A stretch of DNA of 64,000 bases from Pseudomonas gingeri (GTDB taxonomy: Bacteria; Pseudomonadota; Gammaproteobacteria; Pseudomonadales; Pseudomonadaceae): positions 227,750-291,749 of the forward strand of contig NZ_JACAQA010000009.1 in assembly GCF_013385425.1 (NCBI RefSeq), written 5' to 3'. The notes beneath the pieces were generated by a model. That model saw only the letters and a program-made list of their open reading frames with translations. It was not told the DNA's origin and ran no database searches. Position numbers and translations under genes: made by a program. This document shows, in pieces, positions 8,926 to 17,582 of the stretch (the first letter of the stretch is position 1; every line of letters begins with the position of its first letter).

Positions 8926-10053
8926 TTATCGGTAGGCGAGATTTGTCGGCTGCTGCTTCGCACGCTCGCCTGCCAGCCGCGTCGCTGCCGCCAGATCCAT
9001 CAGGCCGCGCCCATAAGCCTCGCCCTTGGCAAAAAGCCCACTGTTGTTGGCACTGTCGAGCAATACATTACGCAGTTGCTGGGGGGTGAGTTCGGGAAAG
9101 CGACTTTGCAGGGCGGCAAGCGCGCCACTGACCAGCGCCACGGCGGGCGAGGTCCCGGCGGTTTCCTTGTAGCCGCCCTTGGCACTGGTGGTCAGCAAAC
9201 CTTTGTCGACGCCACCATCCCCGCCCGGGACCGCGATGCACCAGCGTTCGGCCACGCCGCAGTAGTTGGACTTCTGGTTGATAAGCGTGCCGTCATTCTT
9301 CAGCGCCACCACGGCGATCCAGCCCTTTTCCAGCTCCGGCAAGGCCACGGGCAGGCCGGGTTCGGCCAGGGGTTCGCGGCGTAGCTCATTGCCCGTGGGA
9401 AAAACAAACACGGCGCCGTCGGCCACTAACTGGCGAGCAACCGGCAAGGAATCGCCCATCACCTGTTTGTAGCGCGCTTCAGTGATTTCGGTGGCGGGAA
9501 TGTCGTTGGCCCAGGAGTTACTCAGGATCCGGGCCCCGGCCGCGAAGCTGTCTTTCCAGGCGCGGGCGATCTGATCGTCGAAAAAGAACGGTTCGTTGTT
9601 GTCGCCGATGCGCATGGCGATCAGCTTGGCATCGAAGGCGATGCCGTGCATGCCCTGGCCGTCGCGGTTGGCGGCGATAATGCCGGCCATCTGCGTGCCA
9701 TGGCCGTGGGGATCGATCAGTTCGGGGACGTCGCGCACGTAATCGTGGCCAAGTGTGGCGAGGCGGTCCTTGAATTCGGACAGTTCAGGGTTGAGGCCCG
9801 AGTCGATGATAGCCACGCTAACGCCTTTGCCCGTGCCGCCCTGTGCATAAAGTGCCGACGCCTTGACCAGTGCCAGCGCGCGTTGGGCCTTGTATTCGGG
9901 GGTTTCGAAGCGGCTGGAGAGCGGCTCGATCTCAGCCGCGCCCGGCTTGAGCAGGCTGGAGTCCAGGCCGGACAGGCAGCCGCTCAGCAAGAGAGGCGCC
10001 AGGAGCAGGCCGTGACGGGCCAACCGAGAGAAGGGGCGAGGTGCGGTGTCCAT
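8926..10053 (-). CDS. Subtilisin-like (S8) serine peptidase lipoprotein
   Basis: A 375-residue protein. The N terminus has a lipoprotein signal with lipobox LLSGC (Cys ~26), so it should be anchored to a membrane from the periplasmic side. The catalytic triad is clear: Asp in VAIIDSGLNP, His in DPHGHGTQMAGIIAA, Ser in TAGTSPAVALVSGALA, with the oxyanion Asn region in FVFPTGNE. No propeptide domain of standard size and no autotransporter barrel are present, so it looks like a self-contained anchored protease. The target is unknown. The ATG is preceded by a GGAG site. Confidence 0.88.
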   Translation of the reverse strand: MDTAPRPFSRLARHGLLLAPLLLSGCLSGLDSSLLKPGAAEIEPLSSRFETPEYKAQRALALVKASALYAQGGTGKGVSVAIIDSGLNPELSEFKDRLATLGHDYVRDVPELIDPHGHGTQMAGIIAANRDGQGMHGIAFDAKLIAMRIGDNNEPFFFDDQIARAWKDSFAAGARILSNSWANDIPATEITEARYKQVMGDSLPVARQLVADGAVFVFPTGNELRREPLAEPGLPVALPELEKGWIAVVALKNDGTLINQKSNYCGVAERWCIAVPGGDGGVDKGLLTTSAKGGYKETAGTSPAVALVSGALAALQSRFPELTPQQLRNVLLDSANNSGLFAKGEAYGRGLMDLAAATRLAGERAKQQPTNLAYR

Positions 10054-10331
10054 GTAAGCTCCTGTGCAAACGAGGACCGTTGAACCGTCCGTTTCAACGG
10101 CGCAGTGATCGGCGACTGGTTGTCAGTCGCCAAAGGAGCTTCGATGTAACCGGCATTTCCACAGGGGCGCACCTGGGGATTTGTATCCGGGTATTGGTCG
10201 CCATCGCGCAACCCCGGCCTGCTTTGCGCTAGTCTGGCGCGCCGTAGCAGTTTGTAATGCTTGCCTCGGACCTTTTCTCGCCCGACCGCCTAGGGTTTGT
10301 TTATCCACAGCGGTCAACGGAGTGACAGCTT

Positions 10332-12278
10332 ATGCACGACACCCTCCAGCGGGTTTTTGGTTATCCACAGTTTCGCGACGGCCAGGAGGCCGCGATCAGC
10401 GCGGTATTGGCCGGGCGTTCGGCGGCGGCGATCTTTCCCACCGGTTCCGGCAAGTCCTTGTGTTATCAGCTGCCGGCGCTGCTCCTGCCGCACCTGACGC
10501 TGGTGGTGTCGCCGCTGCTGGCACTGATGCAGGACCAGCTTGCGTTTTTGCAACGCCACGGCATTGCAGCGGCGAGCATCGATTCGGCCCAGAGCCGCGA
10601 TGACGCCAATGCGGTGATGGCCCGGGCGCGCTCCGGCGAGCTGAAGATCCTGATGATTTCCGTGGAGCGCCTGAAGAACGAGCGCTTCCGCAATTTTCTC
10701 CAGCAGGTGCGGATTTCCCTGCTGGTGGTGGACGAGGCGCACTGTATTTCCGAGTGGGGCCACAATTTCCGCCCGGACTATCTGAAACTGCCGGACTATC
10801 AGCGCCAGTTCCGCATTCCCCAGGCCTTGCTGCTGACCGCCACCGCGACGCCGAAGGTGATCGCCGATATGCAGGCCAAGTTCGCCATTGCGCCGGACGA
10901 TGTGGTCACCACCGGTTTCTATCGGCCGAACCTGAACCTGCTGGTGGAATCGGTCGGTGGCCAGGACAAGCATCGCCGGCTGGTGGAATGGCTGGGCGGG
11001 CGCCTCGGGCAGCCGAGTATCGTCTACGTCACCTTGCAGAAGACCGCCGAGCAGATCGCCCAGCACCTGAGCCGCAACGAAATCCCGGCCACGGCCTATC
11101 ATGCCGGCTTGCCCCATGAGCAGCGGGAGGCGATCCAGAAGCAGTTCATGGCCGGGCAGTTGAACTGCATCGTCGCCACCATCGCATTCGGCATGGGCAT
11201 CGACAAGGCCGATATCCGTAACGTGGTGCATTTCGACCTGCCCAAGTCCATCGAGAATTACAGCCAGGAAATCGGCCGGGCCGGGCGTGACGGCCAGCCT
11301 TCCGATTGCCTGGTGCTGGCCAACCGCGACAGCCTCAATGTGCTGGAGAACTTCGTCTACGGCGATACGCCTGAGCTGGAGGGAATTCGGCGGGTGCTGG
11401 ATGAGCTGAAGGGGGCGATCCCGGACGGCCAGTGGGAGTTCCTGCTCGGGCCTTTGGCGGATCAGAGCAATATCCGCCAGTTGCCGCTCAAGACCTTGCT
11501 GGTGCAACTGGAGTTGCGTGGCTTGATCGCGCCGCGTTATGCGTATTTTGCCGAATACCGTTTCAAGTTCCTGGTGGAACCCGAGGTGTTGCTGGCGAAG
11601 TTCGAGGGCGAGCGGCGTGACTTCGTCTCGGCGATTATCCAGACCTCCAGCCGCGCGCGGACCTGGGCCACGGTGAACTTCGACGCCTTGTATCAACAGC
11701 ATCAGGCCGAGCGCGGCCGGGTGGTGAAGGCCCTGGACTTCTTCCAGGAACGGCGCTGGATCGAGTTGGAAAGCAAGCAGATGACCGAGGTCTACAGTCT
11801 GTTGGTCAGCGATTTCGATCCCCATGCCCTGAGCCTGGAGCTGTACGCTTATTTTGCCCAGCACGAGGTCAGCGAGATTGCGCGGATTCACGCGATGCTG
11901 GCGTTGTTTGCCACCGAGCAGTGTCTGGGCTACCGGCTGGCCCGCTATTTCGGCGATGAGCAGGCGCCCGAGCGCTGTGGGCATTGTTCGGTATGTCACG
12001 GGCAGGTGGCGTGTCTGCCGGAGCCGCCGGCGTTGCCTGCTCTTGATCAGCGCGACTTTCCGGGGCTGTGCAGTGGTTTTATCCACAGGCACCAGGAGCA
12101 CAACGGGCATTCGCCGAGTGCGGAGTGCCTGACGCGCTTCCTCTGCGGTATCAGCGTGCCGTTGTTTACGAAGTTGAAGGCCAGGGCGCTGCCGGGGTTT
12201 TCGGCGCTGGAGGCCTATCCCTATGCCGATGTGCGGGAGTGGGTCGCGGCCTGGTCCCTTGAGGGGCAGGCCGCCTAG
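10332..12278 (+). CDS. recQ: RecQ-family ATP-dependent DNA helicase
   Basis: A 648-residue SF2 helicase. Motif 0 (FGYPQFRDGQ), Walker A (PTGSGKSLCYQ, ~36-46), Walker B DEAH (VVDEAHCISEWGH, ~133), motif III (LTATATP), motif V (ATIAFGMGIDKADIR) and motif VI (QEIGRAGRDG) are all present. Near residue 545 a cysteine cluster (ERCGHCSVCHG) gives the RecQ zinc-binding region. The C-terminal ~80 residues differ from the HRDC domain of E. coli RecQ, so it could be the second RecQ-like helicase found in many pseudomonads rather than the canonical one. It acts 3'-to-5' in recombination and repair. The start has GGAG upstream. Confidence 0.88.
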   Translation: MHDTLQRVFGYPQFRDGQEAAISAVLAGRSAAAIFPTGSGKSLCYQLPALLLPHLTLVVSPLLALMQDQLAFLQRHGIAAASIDSAQSRDDANAVMARARSGELKILMISVERLKNERFRNFLQQVRISLLVVDEAHCISEWGHNFRPDYLKLPDYQRQFRIPQALLLTATATPKVIADMQAKFAIAPDDVVTTGFYRPNLNLLVESVGGQDKHRRLVEWLGGRLGQPSIVYVTLQKTAEQIAQHLSRNEIPATAYHAGLPHEQREAIQKQFMAGQLNCIVATIAFGMGIDKADIRNVVHFDLPKSIENYSQEIGRAGRDGQPSDCLVLANRDSLNVLENFVYGDTPELEGIRRVLDELKGAIPDGQWEFLLGPLADQSNIRQLPLKTLLVQLELRGLIAPRYAYFAEYRFKFLVEPEVLLAKFEGERRDFVSAIIQTSSRARTWATVNFDALYQQHQAERGRVVKALDFFQERRWIELESKQMTEVYSLLVSDFDPHALSLELYAYFAQHEVSEIARIHAMLALFATEQCLGYRLARYFGDEQAPERCGHCSVCHGQVACLPEPPALPALDQRDFPGLCSGFIHRHQEHNGHSPSAECLTRFLCGISVPLFTKLKARALPGFSALEAYPYADVREWVAAWSLEGQAA

Positions 12279-12300
12279 GGGCTACCGAGGGCGCTGCGTC

Positions 12301-12801
12301 TTATTGCATAACCGGTCGGTCACTGAGCACGGCGTACTCGTCGCCTTCCAGCGTAAAGCCTGCGACTTCGTGCATGCCCAGGCGTTCATGGGCTCGCAGC
12401 GAGGCGGTGTTGTCCCGGCGTATGAATAGAATTGCCTCACGCCCCGGGCAATGCTGCTGAAGCTGCGCGTAGAGCTTAGGCAGGAGGCCTTGGCCTCTTT
12501 CCGTGCTGGCGATGCAGGCGGGGCCGTACACGTAGGCGTCGGGCGTACCCGGCCATGCGCTCAGCATGGCCTGGATCGATGGCGGCGCGGGGTGCATATC
12601 CTTCGGCGCGCTGAACAATACGCCAACGACACGGTCATCGCGGAAGGCAACCACCACGGGGGAGCCGCCAAGGGCCATCTGCCTGACCTTGTCGAGAGGA
12701 AACTCTCCGGTCAGCGATCCGCCCTGGGAAGGGGAATTGGCCTGGAGCAGTTGGGCGATACCCTCGATATCAGCAGCGGTAGCAAGGTTGATCCTGTACA
12801 T
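12301..12801 (-). CDS. GNAT-family N-acetyltransferase
   Basis: A 166-residue protein starting MYRINLATAADIEGIAQLL; GGAG lies at the right distance and the longer frame has none. The acetyl-CoA-binding motif A is at ACIASTERGQGLLPKLYAQL (Q/R-x-x-G-x-G/L type). The C-terminal HERLGMHEVAGF is typical of the fold. The substrate is unknown. It is a single gene convergent with recQ, 22 bases apart. Confidence 0.82.
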   Translation of the reverse strand: MYRINLATAADIEGIAQLLQANSPSQGGSLTGEFPLDKVRQMALGGSPVVVAFRDDRVVGVLFSAPKDMHPAPPSIQAMLSAWPGTPDAYVYGPACIASTERGQGLLPKLYAQLQQHCPGREAILFIRRDNTASLRAHERLGMHEVAGFTLEGDEYAVLSDRPVMQ

Positions 12802-12901
12802 GGGTGGTCTCCTGGGGGGAGGCGAACCTACTGCATGGATGGCGCCCAAGTTTTTATATTACGCCCGGATTTCGAGCGTTGCAGGCATGGCCGTGTTGCC
12901 T

Positions 12902-13660
12902 TCAGTTTTCAGGCGGCGCGGTTGGCAGGTTCTGTCCCACCGCCAGCCCGGCGCGGATCGCGGCCAGCGCGGCCTGGTAGTAGGCCTTGCCTTCCGGCGA
13001 CTCGGCAAAGGTGCTGAATTCTTCCAGCTCCGGGTCGGACAGGCCGCGATAGACGTAGAGCAGGGTGTTATCCAGGTCGTTGCCGATCTGTTCCATCAAG
13101 CGTTCGCGCTGGCCGTTCAGCATGCTTTGTGCCGCGCCGGCACCGAGCAGCCCCGGAATCATCGAACTCAGGCTGTCGGCCGCGACGCCGGCGATGGCCA
13201 GGCTGACTTCCGCCCCGGCTTCGCGCGCCGGCAGCGCCCGGCCGAGATGGTTGATCAGCAGGCGCCGGGTGGCGCTGGCTTCGATATGCGGCAGGCCCTT
13301 GGCGTTCTTGGCCAATTGGTCGCGGCGGGTGGCGAGCAGTTCGGCGGAGACGATCTTGCGCCCCAGCGGTGACTGGAAGAACGTCAGGGCCGGCTTCGGG
13401 TTGGCGAGGTTCTGGCGCAACTGGGCCTCGGCCCGCTGGTCCATGGCCTGGGGCGCGAAACGCTGGTTGCTGTTGCTCACCAGTGCGTCATAGACCGCCG
13501 GTGGCAGGCTGTTGCGGTACTTTTGCTGGGCGGCGCTCAGGGCATCGTTGAAATGCGCGCGTTGTTCCGGCCAACCGGCGACCCGGTACAACTGGTCGTG
13601 GTTGTCTGCCCAGGCGGGCAAGGTGCAGAACATCAATAGCGAAAAAAGCAAACGGCGCAT
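12902..13660 (-). CDS. DUF2059 domain exported protein
   Basis: 252 residues with a signal peptide (MRRLLFSLLMFCTLPAWA). The body contains the DUF2059 pattern near the C terminus (LSDPELEEFSTFAESPEGKAYYQA), a helical motif of uncharacterised periplasmic proteins. An earlier segment (NPKPALTFFQSPLGRKI) resembles a second copy of the same motif. Function is unknown. Monocistronic by spacing. Confidence 0.75.
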   Translation of the reverse strand: MRRLLFSLLMFCTLPAWADNHDQLYRVAGWPEQRAHFNDALSAAQQKYRNSLPPAVYDALVSNSNQRFAPQAMDQRAEAQLRQNLANPKPALTFFQSPLGRKIVSAELLATRRDQLAKNAKGLPHIEASATRRLLINHLGRALPAREAGAEVSLAIAGVAADSLSSMIPGLLGAGAAQSMLNGQRERLMEQIGNDLDNTLLYVYRGLSDPELEEFSTFAESPEGKAYYQAALAAIRAGLAVGQNLPTAPPEN

Positions 13661-13768
13661 AGGGACTCCTGTCTACAGCCGGCTATTGTCCCGGCGAGCG
13701 CGGTACTTGTCGAGAATTCCTGTAAGTCGTTCGGGGGGCTCTGTCGGATTTCCGGGCTTCTGGATACT

Positions 13769-14404
13769 ATGCGCGGCATGCACATTCCCTCTGATCACCC
13801 GCTGCTGTTACGTATCGTCGACGACCTGGCCGAGCGTGGCTGGTCGCAGCAGAATATCTTCCTGCCGCAGGCGCTGACCCTGGCCCTGGCCGCCGAGTGC
13901 CGCCAGCGATCCGCCGAGGGCGAGCTGACCCCGGCTGGCGTGGGACGCGGGCCTGCCCAGGAAGTGCGCGAGGGAATTCGTGGCGATCATATCCAGTGGC
14001 TGGAACCCGGCCAGACCAGGCCCTGCGATGAATACATGGGCTTGATGGACAGCCTGCGCGAGGCCCTCAACCGTGGCCTGTTCCTGGGGCTCGAGGATTT
14101 CGAAAGCCATTTCGCGCTGTACCCGCCCGGAGCCTTCTACAAAAAACACGTGGACCGCTTCCGTGACGATGATCGACGGACGGTGTCGGCGGTTATCTAC
14201 CTGAACGACGACTGGTTGCCGGAGCACGGCGGCCAATTGCGTATGTACCTTGACGACGGCTCGGTGCATGACGTGGTTCCGACCGGCGGTTGCCTGGTGC
14301 TGTTCCTCTCGGGGGAGGTGCCCCATGAAGTCTTGCCGGCGACCCGTGAACGCCTGTCACTGACCGGCTGGTTTCGTCGGCGCGGGAGCGATCCGTTTCC
14401 ATGA
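13769..14404 (+). CDS. 2OG-Fe(II) dioxygenase, SM-20/PKHD type
   Basis: A 211-residue protein with the iron-binding facial triad H127-x-D129 (KKHVDRFRDDD) and H186 (VPHEVLPA). Ten residues later RERLSLTGWF supplies the 2-oxoglutarate-binding Arg. The motif order and AVIYLN strand match prolyl-hydroxylase-like (SM-20) oxygenases. These hydroxylate proteins or small molecules; the substrate is unknown. The start may be this ATG or one three codons later. It overlaps the DUF523 gene downstream by four bases (ATGA), so the two are coupled. Confidence 0.82.
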   Translation: MRGMHIPSDHPLLLRIVDDLAERGWSQQNIFLPQALTLALAAECRQRSAEGELTPAGVGRGPAQEVREGIRGDHIQWLEPGQTRPCDEYMGLMDSLREALNRGLFLGLEDFESHFALYPPGAFYKKHVDRFRDDDRRTVSAVIYLNDDWLPEHGGQLRMYLDDGSVHDVVPTGGCLVLFLSGEVPHEVLPATRERLSLTGWFRRRGSDPFP

Positions 14405-14904
14405 AGCAGAAGATTCTGGTCAGTCGCTGCTTGCTGGGGCATCTGGTTCGTTATGACGGCGGCGCCAGCGGGCCTTACGCGCAGCTGTCCCAGTGGCAGG
14501 ATGAAGGTCGGGTGGTGCCGTTGTGCCCGGAAGTGGCCGGTGGCCTGCCGACGCCCCGTGCGGCGGCGGAGATTCCCGGCGGGCAGGGCGCGCAGGTACT
14601 GGAAGGACTGGCCCGGGTGATCACCACCGAGGGCGAGGATGTCAGCGACGCTTTTCTCTCTGGTGCGTATCAGGCGCTGGAGTTGGTGCGGCGGCATGAC
14701 ATCCGTATCGCGGTGCTCAAGGCCAACAGCCCGTCCTGTGGCAACCTGTTGACCTATGACGGGACCTTCAGTGGGGTGAAGGTTCGCGGCGAAGGGGTGA
14801 CGGCGGCCTTGTTGAAGCAGGCCGGCGTGCAGGTGTTCAGTGAGTTGGAACTGCCTGACGCGCTTATCGCCCTGCAGGTCCTGGAGCATCACCCGAAGCC
14901 GTAA
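14401..14904 (+). CDS. DUF523 family protein
   Basis: A 167-residue cytosolic protein. Conserved family features include the N-terminal ILVSRCLLGHLVRYDGG, CPEVAGGLPTPR and the cysteine motif LKANSPSCGN. Family members are uncharacterised; the paired conserved cysteines suggest metal or Fe-S binding. It is translationally coupled to the upstream 2OG-Fe oxygenase. Confidence 0.8.
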   Translation: MKQKILVSRCLLGHLVRYDGGASGPYAQLSQWQDEGRVVPLCPEVAGGLPTPRAAAEIPGGQGAQVLEGLARVITTEGEDVSDAFLSGAYQALELVRRHDIRIAVLKANSPSCGNLLTYDGTFSGVKVRGEGVTAALLKQAGVQVFSELELPDALIALQVLEHHPKP

Positions 14905-14913
14905 ACCGCTGGC

Positions 14914-15513
14914 TCACGGCTTCGGCGGCTGAGTCGCATCTATCCCGAACCACTTCTTTGAGAGCGCCGCGAGGCGCCCGTCCGCCTTCATGCGCTGCAG
15001 CGCATTGTCCAGGCTTGCCTGGAACGCCGGGTTACCCTTCTGAAACGGAATCGCCAGGGCCACTGTCGGCCCGTCGGAGTCCTCCGGAACCAGTGGTAGC
15101 GAGCTGTCGCGCATGGCGAAGGGGATCTGTGTCGGCGGTTCTTCCCGGTGTGTGATCCATTTCATGCTGGGATAACCATAAGGCTCGCTGAAGTCGTAAC
15201 GTTTTCTCAGTTCTGCAGTCATAGGCATGTGGTTGATGGCGACATCGTACTTTCCACTCTCGACGCCTTGCAGCAGGTCGGTGACGTCGGTGGGGACAAA
15301 CGAGGCCTGCACGTCCAGTTCCCGAGCCAGTTGTTCGCCCAGTTCGACTTCGAAGCCGGTCAGGCGCCCGTCTTCGGTAAAGCCGAAGGGTCGCATGTCG
15401 CCTTCCAGGGCAATGCGCAACTCGCCCCGGTCGTTGACGTCATCAATCAGTTCAGCCTGGACGAAAGGGCTGACGAAAGGCAGTAAAATTAATAGGCCAG
15501 GCAGAAAACCCAT
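14914..15513 (-). CDS. Family 3 solute-binding protein, unusually short
   Basis: A 199-residue protein with a signal peptide (after FVQA). Residues ~28-110 are a clear family 3 solute-binding lobe I (GELRIALEGDMRPFGF, GFEVELGEQLAREL, GKYDVAINHMPMTAELRKRYDFSEPY). Family members are normally ~250 residues, with a second lobe of ~85. Here only ~35 residues separate PSMKWITHREE from the C-terminal lobe I segment (FQASLDNALQRMKADGRL), so most of lobe II is missing in frame. No permease or ATPase gene is adjacent. GGGAG supports the chosen start. It could be a domain-trimmed receptor or a decayed gene. Confidence 0.78.
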   Translation of the reverse strand: MGFLPGLLILLPFVSPFVQAELIDDVNDRGELRIALEGDMRPFGFTEDGRLTGFEVELGEQLARELDVQASFVPTDVTDLLQGVESGKYDVAINHMPMTAELRKRYDFSEPYGYPSMKWITHREEPPTQIPFAMRDSSLPLVPEDSDGPTVALAIPFQKGNPAFQASLDNALQRMKADGRLAALSKKWFGIDATQPPKP

Positions 15514-15649
15514 GGTCGCTCCCGAATTGGAATACAAATATGTACCGCGCCGTTCAGGCACGCTTTGCTATGTTATTGAGTGCCTTGGACCACAAATCGC
15601 CACAAAGTTGTCATAACCGTACTGAAATTGCGGAAAACTGGAGAAGTTA

Positions 15650-16087
15650 ATGAAAACCTTAGTGTCTCGTGTTGCGTTGGCTACTGTTTTGCTGGGTTCT
15701 TCGATGCTGGCGGTTGCGGATGATCTTCCGCGTATTGCGGCGCCCAAGGACGCCAAGGTCTTTATCGTTTCGCCGAAAAACGGCGCCACGGTCGACAAGA
15801 CCTTCACGGTCAAGTTCGGCATGAAGGGCCTGGTGCTCAAGCCGGCCGGTGACGAAACGCCAGGCTCCGGTCACCACCACCTGCTGGTCGACCAGAAGGC
15901 CCTGCCGGACCCAGCCCTGCCGATTCCGGCGACCGACACCGTGATCCACTACGGCAAGGCCCAGACCGAAACCCAGCTGACCCTGACCCCGGGCAAGCAC
16001 ACCTTGCAACTGGTGGCGGGTGACAAGGGGCATATGCAGTTCAATCCGACCGTCGCCTCGAAAGTCATCACCGTCAACGTGAAGTAA
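15650..16087 (+). CDS. DUF4399 domain periplasmic protein
   Basis: 145 residues with a signal peptide (cleaved after LAVA). The mature part is one small beta-rich domain with DUF4399 features: KVFIVSPKNGATV, GSGHHHLLVD (a His cluster), HYGKAQTETQLTLTPGKHTLQLVAGDKGH. The histidines could bind metal; function is unknown. It is followed by a bidirectional terminator shared with serA. Confidence 0.82.
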   Translation: MKTLVSRVALATVLLGSSMLAVADDLPRIAAPKDAKVFIVSPKNGATVDKTFTVKFGMKGLVLKPAGDETPGSGHHHLLVDQKALPDPALPIPATDTVIHYGKAQTETQLTLTPGKHTLQLVAGDKGHMQFNPTVASKVITVNVK

Positions 16088-16097
16088 ATCCGTGTCA

Positions 16098-16133
16098 GAA
16101 AAAAAGGGAGGCCCTCGCAGGCCTCCCTTTTTT
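16098..16133. terminator. Bidirectional terminator between DUF4399 gene and serA
   Basis: The stem GGGAGGCC / GGCCTCCC (16106-16127) is flanked by an A run on one side and a T run on the other, so it works for both convergent genes. Confidence 0.9.
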
Positions 16134-16150
16134 CGTCCAGCGCTTGAGGC

Positions 16151-17380
16151 TTAGAACAACACGCGGGACCGGATGGTGCCGTTGATGTGTTGCAGCTTCT
16201 CTTGCGCCAGGTCCGAGTACTCGGCGTCGACGTCGATCACCACGTAACCGACTTTCTCGTTGGTCTGCAGGAACTGACCGGAGATGTTAATGCCGTTTTC
16301 CGCGAAGACCTTGTTGATTTCGCTCATCACACCCGGGATGTTCTGGTGGATGTGCAGCAGGCGATGCTTGCCTGGGTGAGCCGGCAAGGCCACTTCAGGG
16401 AAGTTCACGGACGATACCGAGGTACCGTTGTCGCTGTACTTGACCAGCTTTTCCGCCACTTCCAGACCGATGTTGGCCTGGGCTTCGGCGGTCGAGCCAC
16501 CGATGTGCGGGGTCAGGATCACGTTGTCCAGGCCACGCAGCGGGCTTTCGAACTCTTCGTCGTTGGAGCGTGGCTCCACCGGGAAGACATCGATGGCCGC
16601 GCCGATCAGGTGCTTGTCCTTGATCGCGTTCGCCAGGGCGTCCAGCTCGACCACGGTGCCGCGCGCGGCGTTGATCAGGATCCCGCCTTTCTTGATCGCG
16701 CGGATTTCCTTCTCACCGATCATCCACTGGGTCTCGGCGGTTTCCGGAACGTGCAGGGTGACGATGTCGGACATGCCCAGCAGGTCGGTCAGGTTCGAGA
16801 CCTGGGTGGCGTTGCCCAGCGGCAGCTTGGTCAGGGTGTCGTAGAAGAACACCTGCATGCCCAGGCCTTCGGCCAGAACCGACAACTGCGTACCGATCGA
16901 GCCGTAACCGATGATCCCCAGCTTCTTGCCGCGGATTTCGAAGGAGTTGGCCGCGCTCTTGATCCAGCCACCGCGATGGCAGGAAGCGTTCTTCTCGGGA
17001 ATGCCGCGCAGCAACAGGATCGCTTCGGCCAGCACCAGCTCGGCAACGGAGCGGGTGTTGGAGTACGGGGCGTTGAACACGGCGATGCCGCGCTCGCGAG
17101 CCGCGTTGAGGTCGACCTGGTTGGTGCCGATGCAGAAACAACCGACAGCGACGAGTTTCTTCGCGTGTTCGAAGATGTCTTCGGTCAGTTGGGTGCGCGA
17201 GCGAATGCCGATGAAGTGGGCATCGGCGATCTTTTCCTTCAACTGGGCTTCTGGCAAGGAGCCAGTCAGGTACTCGATATTGACGTACCCGGAGGCCTTG
17301 AGGACGTCCACGGCGGATTGGTGGACGCCTTCGAGAAGAAGGAACTTGATCTTGCTCTTATCGAGAGAAGTCTTGCTCAT
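16151..17380 (-). CDS. serA: D-3-phosphoglycerate dehydrogenase
   Basis: A 409-residue protein close to E. coli SerA in length. The NAD-binding motif is GIIGYGSIGTQLSVLAEGLG. Catalytic Arg, Glu and His lie in NAARGTVVEL, AAIDVFPVEP and LTPHIGGSTAEAQ. A C-terminal ACT domain (~330-409, LHIHQNIPGVMSEINKVFAENGINI) provides serine feedback. It catalyses the first step of serine synthesis. It is transcribed away from the FAD dehydrogenase at 17583, which in this genus consumes the D-2-hydroxyglutarate that SerA makes as a coproduct (known for pseudomonads; placement here agrees). Confidence 0.97.
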   Translation of the reverse strand: MSKTSLDKSKIKFLLLEGVHQSAVDVLKASGYVNIEYLTGSLPEAQLKEKIADAHFIGIRSRTQLTEDIFEHAKKLVAVGCFCIGTNQVDLNAARERGIAVFNAPYSNTRSVAELVLAEAILLLRGIPEKNASCHRGGWIKSAANSFEIRGKKLGIIGYGSIGTQLSVLAEGLGMQVFFYDTLTKLPLGNATQVSNLTDLLGMSDIVTLHVPETAETQWMIGEKEIRAIKKGGILINAARGTVVELDALANAIKDKHLIGAAIDVFPVEPRSNDEEFESPLRGLDNVILTPHIGGSTAEAQANIGLEVAEKLVKYSDNGTSVSSVNFPEVALPAHPGKHRLLHIHQNIPGVMSEINKVFAENGINISGQFLQTNEKVGYVVIDVDAEYSDLAQEKLQHINGTIRSRVLF

Positions 17381-17496
17381 CTGCGTAAACCTGTGTCCCG
17401 GAGAAAAATGGCAGGGAAATGGACAGCTTGAGCTGACCGCGCGGCGTGATCGCCGGCACCGCAGATCGGCCTGATAGCACGCTTCTGCGGGGGGCG

Positions 17497-17508
17497 TATG
17501 CTAGCATA
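17497..17508. promoter_or_regulatory. Palindrome in the serA / D2HGDH divergent promoter region
   Basis: TATGCTAGCATA is a perfect 12-bp palindrome in the 202-base gap between the divergent genes. It may be an operator for one or both; no regulator is implied by the neighbours. Confidence 0.35.
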
Positions 17509-17582
17509 TGCGACCCGCAAACACTCATTCTGCGACGTGAAGCGTCCTCAGGATGACCATGAATTGTTCGAGAGTTCTGTCG

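Noticed and set aside
10314..12110. Long open frame (~600 codons) antisense to recQ
   Set aside because: recQ carries all helicase motifs; the antisense frame shows only low-complexity composition.
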